DNA of 10,595 nt from Syntrophomonadaceae bacterium (GTDB taxonomy: Bacteria > Bacillota > Ch66 > Ch109): assembly GCA_012512295.1 (NCBI GenBank), contig JAAZDI010000328.1, positions 1 through 10,595 on the forward strand. The letters are read 5' to 3'. Positions within the stretch are counted from its first letter, which is position 1. The number at the start of each line of letters is the position of its first letter. Below, piece after piece: positions 1 to 5,888 of the stretch. The notes beneath the pieces are model-generated. The model did not search any database. It was not told the origin of the DNA and saw nothing but the letters and a program-made list of their open reading frames with translations. The translations under genes and the position numbers were made by a program.

Positions 1-299
1 AAGAAACCCCGCTGCTGATCGCCAAAAGCCCGCCACATTGGACCATTACTATAGGCCCGCTCAGAGATGGTAGCATCAGCGATACAGGTCAGCAACCGAC
101 GCGGTGACGAACCAATAGAGCCCCCTTCCACAGCAATGGTTAGTTTTGGAGCATGGGTTAGTTTGGCCACCATTGCGGCAATCAATGGGGGGCCAACACC
201 GACAAAAGCTGTTTCTCCATCCCGGAATTCCCGAGCAATTGTGGCAGCCATTAATTCTAATAAGGTATATTTTTCAGCATAGGTTGCTTGAGCCGTCAT
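1..299 (-). CDS. CoA-transferase subunit B (GctB-like), partial, 3' end outside window
   Basis: This is the N-terminal part (99 residues) of the beta subunit of a family I CoA-transferase, the partner of the subunit A gene just upstream. The reading frame is open from the ATG at 299-297 to the window edge, so the C-terminus is missing. The protein begins MTAQATYAEKYTLLELMAAT and contains AREFRDGETAFVGVG (about 22-36), typical of the start of this family. LTIAVEGGSIG follows at about 53-63; E58 sits where the glutamate that forms the acyl-glutamyl-CoA intermediate is expected in GctB/SCOT-type subunits. That assignment rests on family knowledge and was not aligned. The start lies 2 bases after the subunit A stop codon, and the ribosome binding site (GGGAGGTGAGG) is inside the end of subunit A, so the two are probably translationally coupled. 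The acid substrate cannot be read from the sequence. Confidence 0.88.
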   Translation of the reverse strand, partial: MTAQATYAEKYTLLELMAATIAREFRDGETAFVGVGPPLIAAMVAKLTHAPKLTIAVEGGSIGSSPRRLLTCIADATISERAYSNGPMWRAFGDQQRGF

Positions 300-301
300 G
301 A

Positions 302-1246
302 CTACCTCACCTCCCCGTACTGCTGATAACGCCGTTCCGCCATTGCTAAACGGCTTAAACGTTCCCAGCCCAATTTTCGACAGTAACCTTCCCAGTCATC
401 CACACCGTATATCCACTCTTCAGCCCATTTTTCAAATCCCTCAGCGGTTGACCAAACCTTCTGCAGTTGGAGACCGTAGGGAACATCCATCGGATAACAA
501 TAAGCACAACCCCGGCCATGTGACCCAAAGGGTACCTTAACGACGGCATCAACACAATAGTAGGGGATGTAAGTAAGATTGGCAGTCCTTTGGATTTCCT
601 CAGTCGGGACTATTTCCTCGGTGGTGATGACGACCCGTCGGGCAGCCCGGGCTAAACAATCGTCATTACCCACATGTCCTAGAATCTGAGCATTACCAAT
701 AGGATCACAACGTTGAACATGGATAAAAGCGACGTCCGGATGAGAGGCTGGCACCAGGGCGACCGGCTCTCCCGTATAGGGATCGTCAATAATTTTAATA
801 TTTGGATTGTGCACCGGGATATCTGAGCCCAACAAAGACTTGGTTGGCATGAAAGGCAGACCCATCGAAGCCGCCATAAAACGCATCCCAGCCGTGAAGT
901 TTGAGTATTCTTCCAGCTCAATTGGCTTTGGAATTCCCTTCTCGACCGCCCGACGGTAAAGCGGATCTGGCCCCCAGATTCCTCCCCACATATAGGCTAT
1001 CTCAAACTTATCGACCAATCCCAGCCCAATTAAGATCGAATCGTGGGCAAAGGTTACCGCCGTATCACTTACCAGCCGCAGGTTCTTTTTTCTTTGGCGG
1101 GCCACCTCATGCACCGCGGCAGAAGGCGTGCGATCCCCAATTCCGCCAAAACTCACATAGGACCCATCCGAAACAAATGTGGCGACAGCTTCCTTGAGGG
1201 TCATTACCTTTTTCACCGGTGGCTTACTTATTTTTTCCGGGGTCAT
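302..1246 (-). CDS. CoA-transferase subunit A (GctA-like)
   Basis: Alpha subunit of a family I CoA-transferase of the glutaconate CoA-transferase type, 314 residues, close to the usual 310-320. Visible family features are a glycine-rich stretch VSFGGIGDRTPSAAVHEVAR (about 31-50), the conserved-looking block ARRVVITTEEIVP (about 203-215) and PFGSHGRGCAYCYPMDVPYG (about 240-259) near the C-terminus. The alpha subunit helps bind CoA while subunit B supplies the catalytic glutamate. The ATG start is preceded by an excellent ribosome binding site (AGAGGAGGGAG). It follows the acyl-CoA dehydrogenase gene by 66 bases with no visible terminator, so it probably belongs to the same transcript. Related proteins also include IpdA-type CoA hydrolases of steroid ring degradation; the beta-oxidation neighbours favour activation of an acid by CoA transfer, but this is inference. 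Confidence 0.88.
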   Translation of the reverse strand: MTPEKISKPPVKKVMTLKEAVATFVSDGSYVSFGGIGDRTPSAAVHEVARQRKKNLRLVSDTAVTFAHDSILIGLGLVDKFEIAYMWGGIWGPDPLYRRAVEKGIPKPIELEEYSNFTAGMRFMAASMGLPFMPTKSLLGSDIPVHNPNIKIIDDPYTGEPVALVPASHPDVAFIHVQRCDPIGNAQILGHVGNDDCLARAARRVVITTEEIVPTEEIQRTANLTYIPYYCVDAVVKVPFGSHGRGCAYCYPMDVPYGLQLQKVWSTAEGFEKWAEEWIYGVDDWEGYCRKLGWERLSRLAMAERRYQQYGEVR

Positions 1247-1312
1247 CTTCTCCCTCCTCTCTGGTTTCCCGTCCAGTTAAGGCAATAGCACTTTAATCGC
1301 ATTAATCTTAGA

Positions 1313-2455
1313 TTACATTGACCTAAGTACGTCGCCAGCGATAACAATTCGCTGAACCTGAGCGGTCCCTTCAAATATCTGCATGATCTTGGCATCCCGA
1401 AAGTACTTCTCGACCGGGTACTCTTTGGTGTACCCATAACCTCCATAGACCTGAACCGCATCGCAAGCCACCTTCATAGCCGTATCCCCGGCAAAACACT
1501 TGGCTAAGGAAGCGGCCGCGGTATAGGGCAAGCCCATGTCCTGCTTGCTGGAAGCCTCCAGATATAACAAACGGCTGGCCTGGATGTACTGGGCCATATC
1601 CGCCAGGATAAACTGAATGGCCTGGAAACTGGCAATCGGTTTACCGAATTGCACCCTTTCTTTAGCGTATTTGACGGACGCCTCGAAAGCTGCCTGGGCG
1701 ACCCCGGTAGCCATGGCCCCAACCATCGCCCGTGAGATATCCAGAGTCTTCATGCAGATTTTAAAGCCCTCACCCTCGCCCCCCAGCAAGTTCTTGGAGG
1801 GCACCCGGACATCTTCAAAAATGACAGAAGTCGTGTTCGAGCTGCGAATCCCCAGTTTATCTTCCTTTGGCCCAATCGAAATCCCCGGGGTATGGCGATC
1901 AACCATAAAACAGCAGATCCCTTTCGAGCCTAATTTCTTATCCAGCGTGGCAAAGACGGTGTATAAACCAGCTACCCCGCCGTTACTGATGAATTGTTTG
2001 GTTCCGTTTAAAATATAATCATTACCGTCTTTAACACACTTGGCCGAGATCCCAGCCGCGTCCGACCCAGCTCCGGGTTCAGTGAGGCAAAAAGCAGACA
2101 GCACCCCTTCATTTTGTAAGCCATACCACCACTGCTTCTGTTCATGCGTCCCCGCAATTAGGACCGGGTCCGGCCCTAGCAGGGTATTCGCGGCCATGGT
2201 GACACAGAGACCTGCATCTCCCCTGGCTATTTCCTCAACCACCAGGTTTTGCGCGACGTAGTCCAGCCCCGCCCCGCCGTATTCGGCCGGTATTCCGATG
2301 GTCATTAAACCAACATCAAACATTTTTTTAATGGTTGCCTCGGGAAACTCATTGTTTTTATCCCATTCCTGAGCATAGGGAATTATCTCGTTTTCCGCGA
2401 AATCCCGGGCCATTCGACGCATCATTTCCTGTTCCTCACTAAATCGGAAATCCAT
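1313..2455 (-). CDS. Acyl-CoA dehydrogenase, short-chain type
   Basis: FAD-dependent acyl-CoA dehydrogenase, 380 residues, the normal length. It oxidises an acyl-CoA to the trans-2-enoyl-CoA and hands electrons to an electron-transfer flavoprotein (or acts in reverse in butyrate formation). The sequence shows CLTEPGAGSDA at 123-133 (family signature 1) and YGGYGYTKEYPVEKYFRD followed by IMQIFEGTAQVQR near the C-terminus (signature 2). E362 in FEGTAQ is at the position of the catalytic base of short/medium-chain enzymes. The ATG at 2455-2453 has a G-run ribosome binding site (AAAGGGGGGG). The gene follows thiolase after a 246-base gap with dyad symmetry and precedes the CoA-transferase genes. 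No etfAB genes are in the window, so the electron acceptor is encoded elsewhere. The exact chain-length preference is not readable. Confidence 0.94.
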   Translation of the reverse strand: MDFRFSEEQEMMRRMARDFAENEIIPYAQEWDKNNEFPEATIKKMFDVGLMTIGIPAEYGGAGLDYVAQNLVVEEIARGDAGLCVTMAANTLLGPDPVLIAGTHEQKQWWYGLQNEGVLSAFCLTEPGAGSDAAGISAKCVKDGNDYILNGTKQFISNGGVAGLYTVFATLDKKLGSKGICCFMVDRHTPGISIGPKEDKLGIRSSNTTSVIFEDVRVPSKNLLGGEGEGFKICMKTLDISRAMVGAMATGVAQAAFEASVKYAKERVQFGKPIASFQAIQFILADMAQYIQASRLLYLEASSKQDMGLPYTAAASLAKCFAGDTAMKVACDAVQVYGGYGYTKEYPVEKYFRDAKIMQIFEGTAQVQRIVIAGDVLRSM

Positions 2456-2701
2456 ATTTACCCCCCCTTTCGGGTTGCGACGTTACTAAATTAAACCATG
2501 TTCATATGACAGCATTACCTGGGTTATCTGCATTATTTGGCTGTAGTGCTAGTGAATTAAGCCACGTTGTTAAGTTTGATTAATCTTTATCCTGACCTAA
2601 TCGTTGTAGGGATACCTAATGTTTGGAATGCCTAATCATAGGTAAGTACCTAATTAATTAATATACCAAACATTTACATATTATATCGGAATTGTCTAAC
2701 C
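2456..2701. other. Intergenic region with nested dyad symmetry and CCTAAT repeats
   Basis: No gene is visible in these 246 bases between thiolase and acyl-CoA dehydrogenase. The half nearest thiolase is AT-rich and structured. CCTAAT occurs four times (2596, 2615, 2631, 2649). TAGGTAAGTACCTA (2639-2652) is a perfect inverted repeat, and it is nearly concentric with a wider one, AATGTTTGG (2618-2626) and CCAAACATT (2666-2674). A TATAAT hexamer on the minus strand (2685-2680) has no good -35 partner. No stem followed by a T-run and no -24/-12 sigma-54 site was found. The region may be an operator, a processing site or just a leader within one long operon. Confidence 0.5.
2618..2674. repeat. Concentric inverted repeats (operator- or cruciform-like)
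   Basis: The outer arms AATGTTTGG and CCAAACATT are exact reverse complements (9 bp). The inner arms TAGGTA and TACCTA, separated by AG, are also exact, and the two centres coincide within about half a base (2646 and 2645.5). In the minus-strand transcript this would fold as a two-tier stem, but no T-run follows, so it is not a normal terminator. Confidence 0.55.
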
Positions 2702-3895
2702 CTATTTAATCAGTTCTATACAGATTGCGGTAGCTACCCCGCCCCCGCCGCAGAGAGAGGCAACGCCATATCGGGAACCTCGTTTTTGCATTTCATAAAT
2801 CAGACTTACAACCAGCCGTACCCCGGTCGCGCCCACTGGATGACCCAGACCAATCCCTGAGCCATTTACATTGCAACGATCCATCGGGATTTTTAATTCC
2901 CGATTACAAGCGATGAACTGAGCCGCGAATGCTTCATTTATTTCCCATAAATCAATCTGATCCTGGGTTAGGCCAGCAAACCTTAAGACCTTGGGAATGG
3001 CGTAGACCGGGCCGATGCCCATTATTCGGGGAGGAACTCCGTACGAACAGGTGGCCAGCACTCGAGCCAGCGGCTTAATGCCCAATTCTTTAGCTTTATC
3101 CGCGGCCATTAAGACGACTGCTGATCCACCATCATTGATTGAGGAGGAATTGCCGGCAGTCACGGTCCCGCCTTTTCGGAAGGCCGGCGGCAGCCTACTC
3201 ATGGCTGCCATATCTACGTTTTCTCTGGGGTTTTCATCGACCGCCACAATTTTGGTGCCTTTTTTGCTAGAGATTTCAACTGGGGCAATTTCGTCAATAA
3301 ACCGGCCCGCTTTGATTGCCGCTACTGCCCGCTGATGGCTCAGGGCAGCCAGTTCATCTTGCTCTTCTCGGCTGATCTTATATTCCTCGGCCAAGTTTTC
3401 CGCAGTCCCGCCCATGTGATCTTTCTCAATCGCACAAATAAAACCATCCTTGAACAAAATATCGTAGATTCCGGCATCTGGTACTCCCAGCCGGTAACCT
3501 TCTCTCCCCCGGGTTAAGCCATAGGGAACCTGGCTCATACTTTCCATGCCTCCGGCAATCACCACATCACACCGGCCGAGCATAATATCCTGATAGGCGA
3601 TATCAAAAGCCCGCTGGGATGAGCCACAGGCTTGATTCAAAGTCATGGCATAAGCTGGCTGCCATGGGATTCCCAGCATGCCCTGGACCTGACGGGCTGG
3701 GTTTCCCCCTTGACCCTCGTTGTAACACATCCCGGCTATTACCTGATCAACCAACTCCGGTTTTAACTCAATATTCTGCATGGCCTTTTTAGCGGCTGTA
3801 TACATCAGGTGCATCGGAGTTACATCCTTCAAGGAACCTAGAAAGGTCCCAATCGGTGTTCTAGCGGCACTAGCGACTACCACTTCCCTGAGCAT
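2702..3895 (-). CDS. Thiolase (acetyl-CoA C-acetyltransferase / 3-ketoacyl-CoA thiolase)
   Basis: Thiolase of about 397 residues, the usual length. It cleaves 3-ketoacyl-CoA with CoA, or condenses two acetyl-CoA. All three catalytic regions are present. The nucleophilic cysteine is in NQACGSSQRAF (about residue 90), the histidine is in GIGLGHPVGATG (about 352), and the second cysteine is in SLCGGGGVATA (about 382); NEAFAAQ lies between. I place the start at the ATG at 3895-3893, because the protein then begins MLREVVVASAARTPIG like other thiolases and GGGGTGG lies 8 bases upstream. An in-frame GTG at 3907 would add four residues (MDDL), with purine-rich sequence almost touching it. The gene is 39 bases downstream of enoyl-CoA hydratase in the same operon. 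Acetoacetyl-CoA versus longer ketoacyl-CoA preference is unresolved. Confidence 0.94.
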   Translation of the reverse strand: MLREVVVASAARTPIGTFLGSLKDVTPMHLMYTAAKKAMQNIELKPELVDQVIAGMCYNEGQGGNPARQVQGMLGIPWQPAYAMTLNQACGSSQRAFDIAYQDIMLGRCDVVIAGGMESMSQVPYGLTRGREGYRLGVPDAGIYDILFKDGFICAIEKDHMGGTAENLAEEYKISREEQDELAALSHQRAVAAIKAGRFIDEIAPVEISSKKGTKIVAVDENPRENVDMAAMSRLPPAFRKGGTVTAGNSSSINDGGSAVVLMAADKAKELGIKPLARVLATCSYGVPPRIMGIGPVYAIPKVLRFAGLTQDQIDLWEINEAFAAQFIACNRELKIPMDRCNVNGSGIGLGHPVGATGVRLVVSLIYEMQKRGSRYGVASLCGGGGVATAICIELIK

Positions 3896-3934
3896 CAAAT
3901 CATCCACCCCTTTCCGTTCTTTCCTGGTGATTGC

Positions 3935-4714
3935 TTATTTACCCTGAAAATCCGGGCGTCGCTTTTCAAGAAAGGCCCTCATTCCTTCTTGCCGATCGGC
4001 AGTGGAGAATAGCAGAGCAAATCCCCTCGTTTCATATTCCGTGGCGGAAACTATGTCTGTGTCCATGCCCCGATTGATCGTCTCTTTGGCTAACCGAATG
4101 GCGAGTGGTGCCTTAGTGGCTATTTTTCTGGCCAGTTTCATGGCTTCATTCATTAAATCTGCTGGTTCGACGACCTGGTTAACCAAACCGATCTCTTTGG
4201 CGGTGGCGGCGTCGATCAGCTTGCCGGTAAAAATCATTTCTTTAGCTAAAGCTGGGCCAACCAACCGGGTTAGCCTTTTCGTCGCTCCGGCCCCCGGCAT
4301 CACTCCCAGATCTACCTCGGGCTGGCCAAATTTGGCTCTGGTTGAGGCTATCCTGAGGTCACAGATCAGGGTCAGTTCACAGCCGCCTCCGATTGCTGGC
4401 CCACCTACGACCGCGATGACCGGCTTACCTAGAGATTCTATCTTGAGAAAGACCTTTTGCACTGTTTCTGAATAATGGCTGGCTTCTTGAACGCTCATTT
4501 TAAGCATTCCTTCAATGTCTCCCCCAGCCGCAAAAACCTTTTCTCCCCCGGTGATCATTACAACTCTTACGGCTTCATTGTTCGCTGCTTCATCAATCGC
4601 CTGGCTAAGTTCCGAGACTAGCTGAAAAGAAAAAGCATTGTTGGCTTTGGGGTCATTTAAGGTAACCACCGCTACGGAATCAATAAGCTCGTAGCGGACT
4701 TTTTCAAAAACCAA
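3935..4714 (-). CDS. Enoyl-CoA hydratase / crotonase (TTG start)
   Basis: Crotonase-fold enoyl-CoA hydratase, 259 residues, the usual length. It adds water to trans-2-enoyl-CoA to give 3-hydroxyacyl-CoA. The oxyanion-hole segment FAAGGDIEGM is at 61-70. GGGCEL gives E113 and GQPE gives E133; these two glutamates are 20 residues apart, as in the rat enzyme (E144/E164), so the hydratase mechanism is intact rather than a degenerate crotonase. The start is TTG at 4714-4712, preceded by AAGGGGGAG at good spacing. There is an in-frame stop (TAG) eight codons upstream and no ATG or GTG between, so a TTG start is well supported. It lies 24 bases after the hydroxyacyl-CoA dehydrogenase stop. A rare start codon may lower its translation relative to its neighbours, which is inference. 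Confidence 0.94.
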   Translation of the reverse strand: MVFEKVRYELIDSVAVVTLNDPKANNAFSFQLVSELSQAIDEAANNEAVRVVMITGGEKVFAAGGDIEGMLKMSVQEASHYSETVQKVFLKIESLGKPVIAVVGGPAIGGGCELTLICDLRIASTRAKFGQPEVDLGVMPGAGATKRLTRLVGPALAKEMIFTGKLIDAATAKEIGLVNQVVEPADLMNEAMKLARKIATKAPLAIRLAKETINRGMDTDIVSATEYETRGFALLFSTADRQEGMRAFLEKRRPDFQGK

Positions 4715-4738
4715 ACCGATCTCCCCCTTACCAAACTA

Positions 4739-5593
4739 TCAGTTATAGTCGTAGAACCCTTTGCCAGTTTTCCGTCCGCAACGCCCTTCCTTAACCATTT
4801 GCTGCAGAATTCCCGCCGGTTTATAAGCCTCGTTACCAGTCATTTCATATAAAGCTTCCAAAGCTGAGGTCGCGACATCAATCCCCGCCATATCGATCAT
4901 TTCCAGGGGACCCATGGGATGGTTCATTCCTAGCTTCATGGCCAAATCAACGTCAGCGGCCGTTGTTACCCCAGCTTCGACTAGACGGGCAGCTTCGTTA
5001 TACATCAGGCAGTTAATTCGGTTGACCAGGAAGCCCGGGATATCCTTGACGATGACCCCAGTTTTGCCTAAGGCCGCAACTAATTCCATTCCTTTGGCTA
5101 ATGTGGCGTCAGAGGTCTTTTCCCCTCGAACAACCTCAACCAACCGCATGACTGGCACCGGGCTAAAAAAGTGCATCCCCATAAACCGGGTTGGATCACG
5201 GAAAGCCTCCGCCATTTTACTGATACTTAAAGTAGAAGTATTTGAAATAATTATTGCTTCGGGCTTACAAACCTTATCTAATTCCTGAAAAAGCTGAACT
5301 TTAGCCGCAAAGTTTTCAAAGATTGCCTCAATGACAAAATCACAAGCAGCCGCTTTTTCCCCCAGACTGTCTACCGCCTGAATCCGCGCCAAAATTGAAT
5401 CTTTTTCGTCTTGAGCAAGCTTCCCCTTATCCACTTTTTTCTGAAGAAGGCCGTTGATTGTGGTCAAGGCTTTGTCTATTTGTTCTCTTTTCATGTCATA
5501 GAGAACAACTTCCAGACCCCTTTCCGCCGCAACCTGAGCGATACCACTTCCCATTGTTCCTGAACCAACAATTAACAGTTTTGGAGTATTCAT
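4739..5593 (-). CDS. hbd: 3-hydroxybutyryl-CoA dehydrogenase
   Basis: NAD(P)-dependent 3-hydroxyacyl-CoA dehydrogenase of 284 residues, matching the usual single-function bacterial enzyme. The N-terminal Rossmann motif IVGSGTMGSGIAQ is at 8-20. MHFFSPVPVMRLVEVVRG (about 140-157) carries the catalytic His-Glu pair (H141, E153), NTSTLSIS is at 118-125 and NRINCLMYNEA (N191) follows. The C-terminal domain ends GRKTGKGFYDYN, a common family ending. The start is the ATG at 5593-5591, with AGGAGGT seven bases upstream. The frame stays open to 5758, but that 55-codon extension contains a complete sigma-54 promoter and no family similarity, so it is not coding. This is the first gene of the acyl-CoA operon. 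It catalyses interconversion of 3-hydroxybutyryl-CoA and acetoacetyl-CoA; exact chain length is inferred. Confidence 0.95.
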   Translation of the reverse strand: MNTPKLLIVGSGTMGSGIAQVAAERGLEVVLYDMKREQIDKALTTINGLLQKKVDKGKLAQDEKDSILARIQAVDSLGEKAAACDFVIEAIFENFAAKVQLFQELDKVCKPEAIIISNTSTLSISKMAEAFRDPTRFMGMHFFSPVPVMRLVEVVRGEKTSDATLAKGMELVAALGKTGVIVKDIPGFLVNRINCLMYNEAARLVEAGVTTAADVDLAMKLGMNHPMGPLEMIDMAGIDVATSALEALYEMTGNEAYKPAGILQQMVKEGRCGRKTGKGFYDYN

Positions 5594-5637
5594 ATACTCT
5601 ACCTCCTCCCCTCCAGTAATGAAATTAAGAGCTAACT

Positions 5638-5680
5638 GATAGATCACCTGGTCGCATGTTGACATGATCAATGACCTATC
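5638..5680 (-). other. Possible 5' leader stem-loop of the acyl-CoA operon
   Basis: GATAGATCA (5638-5646) and TGACCTATC (5672-5680) can pair in the minus-strand transcript over 9 positions with one G-U, and CATGTTGACATG (5655-5666) forms a small inner dyad. It lies between the sigma-54 promoter and the ribosome binding site of the dehydrogenase gene. It may only be chance structure; no riboswitch class is recognised. Confidence 0.3.
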
Positions 5681-5699
5681 ATCTGATCTCCTCTTTAAC

Positions 5700-5714
5700 G
5701 CAATTCCTGTGCCA
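5700..5714 (-). promoter_or_regulatory. Sigma-54 (-24/-12) promoter of the acyl-CoA operon
   Basis: The minus strand reads TGGCACAGGAATTGC, an exact match to the sigma-54 core TGGCAC-N5-TTGC, with the invariant GG and GC ten bases apart. Transcription would start near 5688, leaving a leader of about 95 bases before the dehydrogenase ATG. Such promoters need an AAA+ activator; one is encoded immediately upstream, and its likely binding sites lie about 100 and 124 bp upstream of the predicted start, a usual distance for looping. Confidence 0.88.
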
Positions 5715-5778
5715 TAAAGTGTATATCTTTGAGAAACTGAGAAGCTCGCGTTCTCCATGCACTTTTGGTCAACATGAT

Positions 5779-5822
5779 AAAAACCCGGACATGTCCAATG
5801 TTGTTTGGGACATGTCCGGGTT
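5779..5822 (-). terminator. Intrinsic terminator after the regulator gene, built from the GGACATGTCC palindromes
   Basis: In the minus-strand transcript AACCCGGACATGTCC pairs perfectly with GGACATGTCCGGGTT (15 bp) around an 11-base loop, followed by TTTTTATC; the first two Ts are part of the stem. It lies about 67 bases after the stop of the sigma-54 activator gene. The T-tract is short (five Ts), and the same bases form the putative activator binding sites, so terminator function is probable but not certain. Confidence 0.6.
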
Positions 5823-5829
5823 CGGACAT
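5787..5829. promoter_or_regulatory. Putative upstream activator sites for the sigma-54 regulator
   Basis: Two identical 10-bp palindromes, GGACATGTCC at 5787-5796 and 5808-5817, are centred exactly 21 bp apart, that is two helical turns, so both face the same side of the DNA. A further half-site CGGACAT follows at 5823-5829 and another GGACAT at 5873-5878. Dyad sites spaced by whole turns, about 100 bp upstream of a -24/-12 promoter, are typical binding sites for Fis-type helix-turn-helix activators. The same palindrome pair recurs upstream of the regulator gene. That the adjacent regulator binds here is inference. Confidence 0.68.
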
Positions 5830-5888
5830 AAAAAATAAATCAATTAAAATCTCTAGAATTTTTTGTCAGTTGGGACATTTATAAAAAA

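Noticed and set aside
2560..2580. TGGC...AGC as a -24/-12 promoter in front of acyl-CoA dehydrogenase
   Set aside because: The distance between GG and GC is 12 rather than 10 bases.
2680..2685. TATAAT on the minus strand as a sigma-A promoter for acyl-CoA dehydrogenase
   Set aside because: No acceptable -35 hexamer is found at 16-18 bases, and the region is AT-rich enough to give such hexamers by chance.
4002..4475. 157-codon plus-strand open frame inside the enoyl-CoA hydratase gene
   Set aside because: It is antisense to a gene with intact catalytic residues and shows no protein features of its own.
5779..5829. Attachment site or IS end for the GGACATGTCC repeats
   Set aside because: There is no transposase or integrase gene or target duplication, and the spacing of two helical turns before a sigma-54 promoter fits regulator binding better.
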